Shown here: one piece after another, positions 44,215-55,510 of the stretch | How the letters are laid out: each line of letters starts with the position of its first letter | Numbering within the stretch: position 1 is the first letter of the stretch | NCBI RefSeq assembly: GCF_047948215.1 | Contig: NC_134455.1 | Span: forward strand, 107,030,495 to 107,094,494 | Direction: 5' to 3' | Length of the DNA stretch: 64,000 nucleotides | Origin: Lycorma delicatula | Lineage: Eukaryota > Arthropoda > Insecta > Hemiptera > Fulgoridae | Notes under the pieces: model-generated | Seen by the model: only the letters and a program-made list of their open reading frames with translations | Database searches by the model: none | Told to the model about the DNA's origin: nothing | Position numbers and translations under genes: made by a program

Positions 44215-45400
44215 TCTGGATATGATAATGCTTTTTCCCAGGTAATAATGCTTCTTGAATTTATTTCCATTTGGGATTACATGTAAAAGTTGTGAATAAA
44301 ACCAAACTGTCATAATGTCGAACATTATGACAGTCCATCAATCCATCTTGAGTTCGTTCAAGCATATACCATGGACCTCCTGTGAAAGATGATGGCTAAA
44401 CCATGACTTTACCTAGTTGATCTGCTTGAATGTCTTGTCTCCCTAATGCATCTTTTAAATGGATATAGTTATCTGCCCTAAGCTTTTTTTGATTGCATCT
44501 TATGAAATTTAATCTTTCAGTTTCTATTTTGGCGTACATATCGACTAAATACTGATTAAATAAAGCACCATAACATAGCAAATGAATATTTTCTCCTTCT
44601 TTTATCATGATTCTGTATGCATAAAAACTGGCAGCAGATATTGATTTACTCAAAGGAAGTTTTGTTGTTGGGTCACGTAGAAAAATATGTATAGAATAAT
44701 CGTCTTCTCTGTAACAAAACAAAAGTGGATATTGTAGTGCGTCGTAAGATTGATGAAGTTCACTGATACATCACAGTCGATTATCATGACTTTAAATAAC
44801 AATATCTCGTTTTTCAAACTGCTGTCAAACTATTACTAAAGCTGCTTCGTTAGATTTCGCAGCATTATAACAACCTCTATGAGCATTTGCAGGTTTTCTG
44901 TCTGCGTGAATCACCACTTGAAATTTTTCGCATTTCTGAGGTACTTTATCCATGGTAGTTTTCAAGCCTCTTATGTACTTTTTTTCTTTATGGTGCATAT
45001 CTTGCAACTGTTTCACCAATCCTCGTTTGACTTCTGGATAATTAGAACAACTAAGTTTAACTTCTTTTTCATCTTCACCAACAAAATATATTTGCAAAAA
45101 TTTAGGCTCTTCCTGAGAATGTGGTATGAAACTGCCATATTAACGGTAAACTTGGCCTTGCACTTTAAAAGTCGGCATAAAACCTTCTTCAACAATCTGC
45201 TTAGCACCAAAACATGTCATTTGAAAACAACCTTTATTTTCTACTTAAGTCAATAAAGTGACCATGGTCAGGGTGATCCCCATTTAATAAGGCTCATATT
45301 GGTTCAGGTGTGATTTCAAAGTTTCTAGCTGTACTTTTCAAGAATTGCTGCACATGCCAGGTGTTTCACCTTTCCATTTAAGAGCATAACAAAAAACTGA
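44215..45400 (-). pseudogene. Helitron helicase-like N-terminal domain (PF14214 type)
   Basis: The region between the 15-residue repeats and the Rep nuclease. Minus-strand frames give WKGETPGMCSNS, CFQMTCFGAKQIV, FMPTFKVQGQVY, LQIYFVGEDEKEVKL, VKQLQDMHHKEKKYIRGLKT, VVIHADRKPANAHRGCYNAA and SNEAALVIV. After further frame changes come REDDYSIHIFLRDPTTKLPL, SKSISAASFYAYRIMIKEGE, NQYLVDMYAKIETERLNFIR and KKLRADNYIHLKDAL. This is the standard order in animal Helitrons. At least four frame interruptions; the best-preserved pieces are 44396-44722 and 44825-45097. Confidence 0.9.
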
Positions 45401-45525
45401 CATTATTCAGTCATAACTCCAATGTCATTTTTATAATCAATATTAGGATCGTAAGCCAAACCAGACAGTCTTTTATTTTTCCATGGGCACAAATTATTTT
45501 TTGTTTGAATCCCTGGAATCTTGCA

Positions 45526-45699
45526 CTCATATTGATAATGGGATGCTCTATGAACTTCAGCATGATTGCTTTGATACGTAGCTGCAGCGGCTCTATGTAC
45601 TTCTGGATGCCTATTTTGAGAGGCTATTACTACAGTTCTATAGACCTCTGAAAGATTTTGTTGATACTTTTTCACAGCTATTCTACTACCTTCTGGGTT
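45526..45699 (-). repeat. four 15-residue protein repeats in the Helitron ORF
   Basis: Within the frame 45403-45900 a Glu recurs exactly every 15 residues (70, 85, 100, 115) in the units NPEGSRIAVKKYQ, LSEVYRTVVIASQ, HPEVHRAAAATYQ and HAEVHRASHYQYE. The units probably form a basic amphipathic helical tract, as at the N-terminus of many insect Helitron proteins. A Cys-containing segment follows (YECKIPGIQTKNNLCPW). Confidence 0.85.
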
Positions 45700-45839
45700 T
45701 ATTTGTGCATAGTTTTTCGCCACTTTTTTGACTTCATTCTTTCTTGTTCTGTCCGTGAACCTCGCACAACGCGTTTTATTATTTCTTACAGGAATTATTG
45801 AAGAAGAATTTTGCGAAATGTTGTCTTCTATATCAGGAA

Positions 45840-46253
45840 AATATTCATTGAAATGACCACTATTAATATTCCCAATAAGACACAATCTTTTTACGGGCAA
45901 TATGTCAGTAACAAATTTCAGTTGTAATAAACTTCAAATAAAAATAGAAAAATCTTACCAGCTGCAACTAATTTGCAATAATCATCATAGACTGAATGAA
46001 TTTACATTTCGCGTACATATTCCTCACAAGTTGGAAAGTTGCCATCATTTGAAGATTTGTAAGATATATGAGCAAAGTCAAGCCAATGATCAGCCACGTA
46101 CAAAACGATTGTGCTTTGTACCTACTGGCATCGTTCTTCATCACTGAATAAGTGAAAAGCAAGTGCTCGGAATAGGCATGCACCATCTCCTTTGATAGGT
46201 TTAACTGTTTGGGTTATTAACGTGTCATTGACAGTTATCTTTTCAATTGACAT
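45840..46253 (-). pseudogene. OTU-like cysteine protease domain at the Helitron N-terminus
   Basis: An ATG at 46253 opens a frame with VKPIKGDGACLFRALAFHLF. This is the OTU (ovarian tumour) deubiquitinase signature, with catalytic Cys at residue 26 (codon 46176-46178). A TAG at 46122-46124 interrupts it, then VQSTIVLYVADHWLDF, ISYKSSNDG and CEEYVREM follow. After a frame change come LVAAG-like residues with IFLFLFEVYYN, and in the next frame VTDILPVKRLCLIGNINSGHFNEY, which supplies the expected C-terminal catalytic His (GHF, 45853-45855). The 45403-45900 frame then runs straight into the Helitron repeats, so the domain is the N-terminus of the same polyprotein. OTU domains are known in some Helitrons; the role is unproven. 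Broken by at least one stop and two frame changes. Confidence 0.85.
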
Positions 46254-46660
46254 GTTTATTTACTTTTTGAAACACTACGCTAACCTGTTGATTCATAAAA
46301 AATCATATGACTTCTTTTTTCTTAAATGTTTATAAACGATCGGTAGGAAGAAGCAACACCAACAAATAAGAGCCAAAATAAATAACAACATTAATAATAA
46401 ATTTAAATTAAATTAAAAAATAAAATTATTAACAAATTTTACTACCTTAATCCATTAATTCAATATCGATTGATCTTAAAACACAAATATTTTCGACACA
46501 AATAAATCGATACTCAAAATACTATCGATTATTCATTTAAACCCCTTATAATCTTTATTTGAACCTCTTAAAATAAAAATTTCGCAAAATCTTTCCTTAG
46601 TACACGCCTACTTAAAGATACGAAGGTACCCTGAAAATTTCAAGGCTCTACCTATAATAG

Positions 46661-47480
46661 TTTATCAGTTTAATTGATTATAATTAAAATACCAGAAAAA
46701 ATCTCTTCTTTGAACTTCAACATTTTTAATCTTTCCCAAGGTTGTGGTTTAATAAGTTATCAATAATTTGTCTAGCCTATTTATAAAAGTCAAAATTAAA
46801 AGTGTACAAATTTTTTATTTTTATGATAGGGTTTTATAATTTGTATTCGTATATTTATAGAAGTTTGTTTTATTAATATTATTGTCTTTTTTTAAAATTA
46901 ACTCATTTACTAGTAATTTTATTTAAATATTAATAAACCGAAAAATAAATATAATTAAACAGTTTATTTTACATTCATTAGGCATACGTAAAAAATTTGT
47001 TTGTTTAAAATTATCTTTTATCAAAAATCAATATTACTAAATTCAATATAATTACTAGCGTAAATATTTTATCTGTATTTTATGAAAGATGAATTTAAAC
47101 AATAAATATACACACGTGTAATAATTGTACTTGATGTTTTATCAACGAAAATCTAGCTTCTATGCGGATCATTATGAATGCCGGGTTCTGCATTGGACAT
47201 CATGAATAAGCTGCTATTCATATTATATTATTAGGCTACAGGTTGTGCTTATGTCAGGAGTCACATAACGGTACAAATGACATCGCCAGTTAATTCATGG
47301 AAAGCACTTTATATTGTTTTTTGACAAAAAGGCTTTTGTTCAAAATGGAGCAAAGATCATTATAACAAAGCGTGGAAGTTACTTTTGTATTCTGTTGTAA
47401 TTTTATTACTCGAAGCCAAAGTCAGTTTTGTTAATATAAAAAAATAAAAATATTACTATATAAATGAAAAAGTAGAAAAA
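46661..47480. other. AT-rich stretch without recognised gene
   Basis: No gene recognised. Confidence 0.5.
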
Positions 47481-47484
47481 AAAA

Positions 47485-48140
47485 AACAAAAGATAAATAT
47501 AGTCAAAGAATTTAAATATCCCGGAGACTTGATCAGCTGTATGCCTCGAGAAAAAGGTATTAGAAACCAGAAGAAACACATTCGAACTTTTAACTCTCGA
47601 AAACACCTATAACAAAAAATCTCTACCCTGGTATTCAAAAGTACAACACTACAACGTAGTAATCAGACCGGAAGCCCTGTGCGTAGCCGAAACGTTATAA
47701 TCACCAACTACGACCCAGTAGGAAAACTGGAGATCAAAGAAAGGAAAATCTTTAAAAATTCCAGGCCCCAAATTCCAAAACAACAAACCAATCTATCTCA
47801 AAAACGAAACCCGACGCCAAAAAACAGAAAAATTGTCGAACCATAAGAAAGAAGAATCGACTTTTACGGACACATCCTCAGAATAAGCGCAAACAAACCC
47901 AGATTGGTTTCAACCAAACAGAAAAAACTCAAAAGCACGCTCATGAACAAAACCGTCAAAACAATCACCAAGGTCAAGAAAACAAGGTTTCAAGCTAAAA
48001 ACAAAACCATACGTAAGATCCAGTTTTCCAAAGAAGAAAGAAAAATAAGAGTGGAAAGATTGAAAAAATAATGGATTAAAAGAAAGGCACAAAACACAAA
48101 AAAATATTGATCCACGTAGTACCAAGTCGGGTGAAACGAA
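47485..48140 (+). pseudogene. LINE ORF 3' remnant
   Basis: Plus-strand frames give VKEFKYPGDLIS, RKHL, then (shifted) YNVVIRPEALC, followed by PVGKLEIKERKIF, RRIDFYGHILRI and finally EERKIRVERLKK before a stop and WIKRKAQ. The order FKYLG..I, VIRPEALYA, EIKERKILRKI, RR..FYGHI.R and a basic tail is the 3' end of a widespread insect LINE ORF downstream of the catalytic palm. The minus-strand frames here (47406-48125) are shadows. Possibly the same family as the palm fragment at 11930-12190. Confidence 0.7.
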
Positions 48141-48149
48141 AAAGACAAA

Positions 48150-49520
48150 TTAGGAATAAATATATCTTAGTATTAATAAAACTTATGGTGAATCCTGAGA
48201 AATCCTTTCTCTTTAACTTTATCTCTCTCTTTATTGTTGAAAAAAGTTTTATATTCTAAATCTATTTTTATTTTTTTGACAGTTCATTTTTACTCTACTA
48301 CAGCAAAGTCAAAAGAAAGGTAATGTTTTTCGATATTTTATTGATGTTCATTAGTTTCAATCTAGGTCTCAAACCGCTAGACTGGTTTTGTTAAATGAGT
48401 AAGATATATCTTAACTCTGCAGGTAACATAGGATAGGTGACGCCACCAGTCAATTATCAATTAATACGGAGAACGCACGAGTTGAGTGCATGAGAGGTAC
48501 GGGGCGAGTTAGAGATAGAAATTTTTAATTAAAAATTTCCTATTTTTAATAACAAAAAAAAAACTGACTAGGGAAACATACATATGTACTAGCATTTATA
48601 GTAACTTGGTTAAACTAAAAGGCTAAAAACAAATTTTATATTTATAAACATTAGTAATTAGAAAAAAAAATTTAGTCATTCAAGTAAATACTATAAATAC
48701 TATTTTAAATATAGCTTACTATTTATAATTATAAATAATAGCTATATTTAATATAACTACTTGTGTGCACATATTTGTATATTTTAATACTAGTATTCCA
48801 TAAAAGTAGTTAATTTATAGCTTAATGTTTATGATTGTTTTTACATGAATGCCTAAAATGATTTTTTATGTTCATGCTTTGCATTTTTGATAAAAAACTA
48901 GTTTCTCGCTTTTTTATTATATTAAAATATAAAAATTTGAAGTTCTAAATACTGACTTTTTATCTGCTAAGTGAGATCCTGTTTTAATGCAACAGGACGC
49001 TACATCAGTTTGTTTGTACATAAATACGACCAAAAAGCGTTTCCAATTTTTTATAAAACATTGCATTAAGAACTCTATGTAGCGAATCTACATATGTGTA
49101 AGGATTAAAAAAGTTCCATTTCAAATTGGCGGCTTATATGTATATCTTATTGTGATAAAGACGTCCGGTGGAGGGAAGTTTCCGTCACCTAGCCACCGCT
49201 GCGCAGACTGAACACCCTACATCCTGCATTTATCATACACAATATGATACCTATCATACACAATTTCCACTTTGAGTAGCAACGAGCTGATGTTTCATTA
49301 TTTCGTTCTTTCACATTTTACTCCATATTTAAGCTTATGTTTTTTTTTTTTTTTTGGGACCGTTCTCTTTCATTAAATACATACACGCCTTTCTCATTAC
49401 TTATTAAATTGGTTTTAATTACCTAATATTCTGGTAAATCATTAATCATAGCTACTGTTAATCGTACATTAGTTTTCAATAAATTTGTTTTTTTTTTTTG
49501 TTTTTCTCTAGAAAACATTA
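48150..49520. other. AT-rich stretch without recognised gene
   Basis: A somewhat GC-richer patch at 49165-49230 contains nothing I can identify. No gene or repeat recognised. Confidence 0.5.
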
Positions 49521-49524
49521 TTTA

Positions 49525-50824
49525 CGAGGTGTGTGAGAAAAGTAATGAGACTAACTTTTTACTTACCAAAGTTTTTATTTTTTTCTAACAACAATATTAT
49601 CCCGTTCAAAGTAGTTCCCTTGGGCAGCTATACACCGGCGGAGTCGTTGTTCCCACTCCTAGTAGCAGCGCTGGAAGGCTTCAACTGGTAGGGCTTTTAA
49701 CTGGTCGGTCACAGTCTTTTGAATGTTCTACAGAGTTTCAAAATGACATCCTTTTAAGACACGTTTCAATTTCTGGAAAAGGAAAAAGTCACAAGGACTC
49801 AAATCATGTAAATAGTGGGGTTGAAGAACCGTAAGAATGCGTTTTGAAATCAAAAATTCCGTGATGGAAATGGCCTTGTGACACGGGGCATGATAAAGCA
49901 TCCACTTGTCTGCAATGCCTGGTCTCACGCGACTCACTCTTTTCCTGAGCCTTTCAAGGACACCTTTGTAAAACACTTGGTTGACAGTTTGTCCTGGAAG
50001 AACAAATTCTTTATGCACGATACCCCTATTGTTACAAAAGCAAATCGGCACGGTTTTGATCTTTAATTTGCTCATTCGACATTTTTTCGGTCGAGAAGAT
50101 GACGGAGTGTGCCACTCTTCGCTCTGCTGCTTTGTTTCAGGATCGAACTCAAATATCCAAGATTCATCACCTGTAATCACACGATTGAAGAATTCTTGGT
50201 CATTGTCAATCCTCTCATAAAGATCAACGCACACGACTGTCCTTCTGTTTCGTTGTGAGGTTTTTCGGCACCAATTTCGCACAAACGTTTCGCATGTCCA
50301 AATCGTCTGTCAAAATTTGATGTACGGTGAAAGTGTTTAAATTTAAATGTTCACTCATCATCCTTACTGTTAAACGACGGTCTGATCTCACACGAACCCT
50401 CACATGCCTAACGTTTTCCTCAGATTTTGAAGTTCAAGGTCTCCCTGAGCGAGGTTTATCTTCAGCATGTTCTTGGCCTTCCAAAAATAATTTGTGCCAG
50501 CGAAAAACTTGTGCTCTTGATAAGCAATCCCCCAAAGGCCTGTTTCAACTTTTCAAAGGTCACACTCGCGAATTCCCCAAGTTTAACACTAAACTTGATT
50601 GCACAACGTTGCTCTAAATGCCGATGCTCCATTTTCGTAACACACAACAAAAACACAACTTCACTGATGGCGCTGCCAAAAATAATGTGCTGGCTGAACG
50701 GAGTTAAAACTCGTACTCAGCATGTGGAAGGGATAAAAAAATCGGTCTAGAAAAGACCGGTAGACACAGCGTTGCCAGATCGCTCGCAGTGTTACCAATC
50801 ACATTAATTTTCCCACACACCTCG
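49525..50824 (-). mobile_element. full-length mariner with both terminal inverted repeats
   Basis: The left end CGAGGTGTGTGAGAAAAGT (49525-) and the right end, whose reverse complement is CGAGGTGTGTGGGAAAATT (-50824), form terminal inverted repeats of about 26 bases with three or four mismatches. TA stands directly outside each end (49523-49524 and 50825-50826), the mariner target-site duplication. The 1,300-bp length is normal for mariner. The transposase lies on the minus strand. Confidence 0.95.
49575..50632 (-). pseudogene. mariner transposase, inactivated
   Basis: The ATG at 50632 starts MEHRHLEQRCAIKFSVKLGE and TFEKLKQAF (first helix-turn-helix). A frameshift precedes DKPRSGRP, SEENVRHVR, SDRRLTVRMM and VHQILTDDLDMR, then VPKNLTTKQKD. 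The catalytic part (49728-50282) has RVITGDESWIF (first Asp), GIVHKEFVLPGQTVNQVFY, DKWMLYHAPCHKA and LSPCDFFLF (third Asp). In the second-Asp motif the family has HHDNAPCHTA; here the Asp-Asn pair is missing as an exact six-base deletion near 49893. Further lesions: TAG after CHFETL (49728), TAG in the next segment, and at least two frameshifts. The family cuts and pastes at TA; this copy cannot. Confidence 0.95.
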
Positions 50825-50829
50825 TATAA

Positions 50830-51885
50830 AAATATTTGAAAAAAAAAAGATTAAATCCTTCCTTGGACAAACTTTTAATTGAACTCTCTGATAGCAATCA
50901 GTCCCTTAAATAGTGTTTACGATAAAATAATAATTATTTTGGAATCTTCCACAATCAATTATTATTAACAATTTAGTATCATGCTTTGTTATAATTTCCA
51001 CTTAATAATTCAATCTTGTAATAAAATTGTAATAAATTATGTTTTATTTTAAAGCTCAAATTTAAAATCAAAATAACGAAGTTCGTGGTTCCGAGAGATA
51101 TAATTTATAATATACCATTATTAATTAGTAAATGTTATAGTAATTGTAATACTGCTGCATGGAGCTGAAAATAAAATACCATTGTTTTATATATAAAATA
51201 TATATATTACATATATTTTACATTTTTTTATTATATAATTTATATTGCGTAATATCTTTTATTTAATAAGTATTCCACTTATTTCCCTGGAATAAATATC
51301 AAAATATTCTGCTTTACTTCCAGCAAGAAAAACAAACGGGATTCCTTACTTTCAAATAACTGCAAAATATGAATTAAACAATTTAATAATCTCCTTGCGC
51401 TATCTTAGTAAAGAATTATCTTAAATGTAATATTAAAAAGATACTGTAATCTTATTTTATATGAAATCGAAAAATAGTCCAAAATGTCTCCTTGTAAACC
51501 CAGGTAAGATTTATCAGTTTAGTTTATCCGTTTGATTTTCTGTAAAGAACTAATTCATCGTTATCAGGTTCTGATTAAATGGAAATTTTATGATGAGTTT
51601 GTTATTCTATTATAATTTATCATTTCATGTATTTTATTTGTTTGCTTTACTATATTAAGAATAATGTTATATTAGGTAAAGGAAGAATAATACGATTTTC
51701 TGTTTATTTTTGTCTATTTTGGTTCAACAAAAAAGCGAATTTTAAAAGTTCTTATTTATTTTTGTTGGCTGTACTTATATTAATTTTCTCAGAATTAAAT
51801 TTTCTTAAAGTTTTGTTACTAAATCTTTCGCATTTATTAATCATTTAACAAAGCTATTATACTACTAACCTAAAAAAAACTTGTT
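50830..51885. other. AT-rich stretch without recognised gene
   Basis: The frame 51627-51848 (+, 73 codons) is hydrophobic by base composition and has no homology I recognise. No repeat seen. Confidence 0.5.
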
Positions 51886-51889
51886 TATC

Positions 51890-52150
51890 GATTCCGAATT
51901 TTTAGTTTTACGTCGGATATCAAAAAAACTACTGGAGTTACAGATCTGGGACTTGTTTTTATCTCATTTCTCAGCTCAAAACATAAAACAAACCACTAAT
52001 TCTACTCTTTAATTTGGGTCCCAAAAATTACAGTAGGGCTTCTTTTTATTAGAAGAGATGAAATCCAAGCGAAATATTTCACTAGCGTAACTCGAAAATA
52101 AAGCGTTTCCAGATCTATGTTTGTATGAACTTTTTTCACTATTTTCACCA
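51890..52150 (+). repeat. interspersed repeat family A, copy 2
   Basis: See 3240-3490: the same ordered words, here better preserved at the 5' side (GGATATCAAAAAAACTAC, GGAGTTACAGATCTGGG). Confidence 0.62.
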
Positions 52151-52159
52151 GTAGAAATT

Positions 52160-54245
52160 GTCCTGAAAGGACAACATGTTCTAGATCATGACTCTTGAGT
52201 TGTCTAGAATATGTTCTCAGTATGTCTGGAACGTTTCCTTTTAGGACATGTTCTTAGGTAGCATGTTTATTAATAAATGTTACGTGTTCATTTCGCTAAT
52301 AAATGTGAGACAATCTGTATAAGAGAAAAACTCTTGTGCCAATCCAGAACTATATGAAGGGTAAAAGTATTAAAATAAACCTTTTAATCATTATTCAACG
52401 GTATTGGCCCCGATAAGATTAACTAAAAATAATTTTAAGCTAAAGTTCAATAGACAGAAAACGTATAACTATGAAAAATGTATGCTATCGTGGTCAAAAG
52501 GAACAAATTTAAATATTAAAGTAGATATAAGAAATAATAGATATAATGATTCTTGGAGTTAAGCAGTACCAATGTATCTGCTTGATTCCAAGCTCCATTC
52601 AAAGCTGTGAAAATATTACATAATGAATAAACGTCTAGAATATAGATTAAGTGCTACAATATTGAATTCTATGAATAAAAAATTGGGTAAATAAGGTATG
52701 GAAGATATAAGTAAAATCTGTGAAAAGAAAATAATCTGATAATTAGTAAGGGTACATCTGTTTAAAAATAGAAATACTGAAGTAAGTGAAACTTTAGTTT
52801 TTTAAGGTTATTTTTCTAACTTCAAGGTACAGCTTTCTTCTAAAATTTTTTTTTGAGGTCAAAATTTCTAGGAAAGTATAAAGGAAAAAAGGGATATTTG
52901 ATTGAGAATAGAACTATCTGCTGTATTGTCACGTAAAAAATACAATTAAAAAAGAAATGTTAATGTTAAAAATAATTTTTTTTTTTTTTTTGATAGGGAA
53001 TATCGATGCTATTTCCAGCAACTTTTATGACACATGAAAAGGAATTAGTTTTTATACATTATTATTATATGATACAATTATACCTTCTAAAAAATTAATA
53101 TATTGCAGATCTACTTCTAGAATGTAACTAATTGCTGATGATTAATTCCAATATTATATATACAGCGGTAAGGAATTATTAACATAATCTAATACACTGT
53201 ATTTCAAAATTTACAGCTGTTTTACATAATTTTACGAAAGAAAATACATGTAACCCACACACACATATGAAACTATTGCACGATTAAGAGCTGTAGTCAT
53301 TTGGAAGGAATTCAAAATGAACGTCATTGCATAGTTACCAGGCTTAAACCTACTACTGCATTCCTTAACTCCCTCTTAAACTATATGGTCAGTCGCTGAA
53401 CTATAAAACGATATTCTACTACATTATCAGGCTGACTAAATAAATTGTTAGCAATTCATTCTCTGAATTGAACGATACTGAATAATGATGGTAGTGTTAA
53501 CTACCCACCTATCTACTTCAGAGCCCCTCGGCGTAACTTGTTCGGAACGTAAGAGCAATATTATTATTACTACTACAATATAAATGCCTAAAATCAACAC
53601 CTGTGTTTCAATTTACGAGCTATAATAAAAATTGTATTTTATAATTTTGGTATAGTCAAAAAATATTACGTAATGTCACACTGGTTTAACGATGTTATTA
53701 TAAATGTTAATGTATTATTATTCAACATAATAAAATTATAATACATTGTTTTATAAGCGAATTTATTTTTATGCTATTATGTTAAGCCTATACATCCTTA
53801 AGTGTTAAAACATCTACTTTTAAAAAAAAAAATTAATTAACAGTCAAGATCATAAGTAAAAATGTTACAGGTAAAAAATATCAAACTGTTACAGATATCC
53901 CTCTGATTAAAAGTTTTTTAGTTAACCGTTCAATATAAGTCGCTAACGAATAAATAATGAGACAAGTTCTGAAGCCCTATATTCTCTGCTAATTCATTCT
54001 TTGTAAGTACATTATGATCGACCATTAAATGTTATTCTACTTAGCAACAATCTTATTTACTTCTCTGAAAGTAAGGTTATTCACTACTTAGTCTATCCCA
54101 AGGTTAATCATCACTTGCATTTCGATGGAATTAACAAATAGATGTGCGACAGTATATTCGGCTCAGTGAAGTAGGCAACGGCAAGCTACTTCACTCCTCA
54201 CTTTCCCTAGTAGGCCTGGTATAAGATGATTGTTATTATTGGGGA
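52160..54245. other. AT-rich stretch; possible repeat near 54160
   Basis: A small hairpin TTGTCCT-GAA-AGGACAA lies near 52158. 54160-54235 (GAAGTAGGCAACGGCAAGC, ACTTCACTCCTCACTTTCCC, TAGTAGGCC) resembles a motif dispersed in insect genomes, but there is no second copy here. No gene recognised. Confidence 0.4.
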
Positions 54246-54249
54246 TATG

Positions 54250-55100
54250 ATTCTAGATTGTTATTCTATTTGAACAAGAATGAGAGTAGTATAACGGCTA
54301 CCAGAAGCATACAAAGATAGTGACAAGTATCAAAAATATGTTATAAATTTAGGAAAAAGGAAAAATTTTTTCTCTAAATCAAATTGTGAATGCGGACCGG
54401 ACACCGGTGACTTTCGAAATATCGTCAAGTCAAATACCTCATACAACAATTGAAAGTGTAGCTGCAAAGAGAGATCAGATACGAACTGTTGGTTACGAAG
54501 ATAATGTTGCTCAGTAATGCTGACAATACTTTCAGACGGGAAATAAATTACCCACGTATGTAATTTAAAAAAAAAAATAATCTACCGATTAAGGTAAAAA
54601 ATTTTCACCCGATATTGTTATATAACCACAAGCTAAGGGATGGATGAATAATGAATTAGTACTGAATTGGATTATATATGTCTGGGAGTGTCGACCAGGT
54701 GATTTATTACGAAAACCCTCCATATTTTTAATGAAGAGTTTAAGGGAGCATACAAAAGGTGGCGTAAAACAAAGACCGATTGCTATGAAGTGTGGTAAGG
54801 TTATTATTATTATTCCTGGTGGAATAACATCTATTATTTATCTTCTGTAGATATCTAGACAGTTTAAAGCCAAACCTCGAAAAACTACACAAACTGGGTG
54901 GTCAACACAACACACGAGATTACGTCATCTGGTAAAGTAAAGAAACCGTATTTGATTTGTGAGTGGATTACTTGGTCATAACTACTGCTGGATGATTTGA
55001 TTAAAAAATCCTTCAAGAAATTTATGATGAAACGCTCTTGATGAAAGTGAAGACAATTATTTCTGGTTAAGTGATTTTGATGATAATTGAAATTTTATGT
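54250..55100 (+). pseudogene. pogo/Tigger-like (DDE_1) transposase, degenerate
   Basis: Translated pieces follow a DDE_1/CENP-B-type transposase. RLPEAYKDSDKYQKYVINLG is followed by NADRTPVTFEI (consensus MDETPVWFDM, first Asp in ADRTP), TIESVAAKR, IRTVGYEDN, GNKLPTYVI, then MNNELVLNWIIYVWECRPGD, SIFLMKSLREHT (consensus LVLDSFRGH, the second Asp now Lys), IIIIPGGITSI, WSTQHTRLRHLVK and NALDESEDNYFWLSDFDDN. The longest intact frame is 54644-54850. Stops, frame changes and the lost Asp make it inactive. The N-terminal HTH/CENP-B part and terminal repeats were not found. Confidence 0.75.
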
Positions 55101-55239
55101 ATGACAGAAAGGCTCGACTACTGATGTCATTTCATTAAGGTAAATAAATATCTACTATAATTTCTATGCTTTTAAATTAATATTTACAGTATTGTAGAGT
55201 GATTTACTGAATTATGTAAATAAAAAATATTACTATTGT

Positions 55240-55510
55240 GATTTTGTAAATAAAATGCAAATAAGTAAAAATATTTATATATTTTTTTAATTCTTTTCCA
55301 CTTTTCCAAACCTGCGTGCGTGTGACGCATGAGTTTATACTGCATGTACTTTTTAAACAACAAAAATAATTACATTTAATTACAAATCCTACATCAAAAT
55401 TATCACGAGGCTATTACTTGATCTTGCGTTTATTTAATGTGACTCAACCTGGCGTCAGCTGATGTTGCTTACTGATTTTTATATTATGTCGTACTTTGAA
55501 TGTTATTGAA
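55240..55510 (+). repeat. direct repeat J, copy 1
   Basis: Matches 56393-56640 in the same orientation: AAAATGCAAATAA, AAACCTGCGTGCG, GCATGAGTNTATAC, AATAAAAATAAT-type word, CCTGGCGTCAGCTG and CGTACTTT near the end. Short and non-coding. Confidence 0.82.

Larger units (their letters stand above)
40930..46660 (-). mobile_element. autonomous-type Helitron, decayed
   Basis: On the minus strand the 3' end (about 40930) reads GTGGGCGAGACCGCGACGGG then TAACCTGCTAG, the hairpin plus CTRR signature. Coding remnants fill 46253 down to 41374. The 5' end is not fixed: phrases such as AGCCTTGAAATTTTCAGGGT and GTACTAAGGAAAGATTTTG (46570-46660, reversed) look like Helitron leader sequence, and no TC start was identified. 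Inferred length is about 5.7 kb. Confidence 0.85.

Noticed and set aside
45902..46186. Frames on both strands at 45902-46147 and 45968-46186
   Set aside because: One is antisense to, the other out of phase with, the OTU-like coding remnant, which explains the sequence better.
45840..46253. OTU domain as evidence of an integrated virus
   Set aside because: OTU domains also occur in viruses, but here the frame continues into Helitron repeats and Rep-helicase motifs, so a Helitron origin is sufficient.
47406..48125. Phenylalanine-rich minus-strand frames
   Set aside because: Reverse complement of the A-rich LINE ORF remnant on the plus strand.
49878..50220. Plus-strand frames within the mariner
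   Set aside because: Antisense to the transposase.
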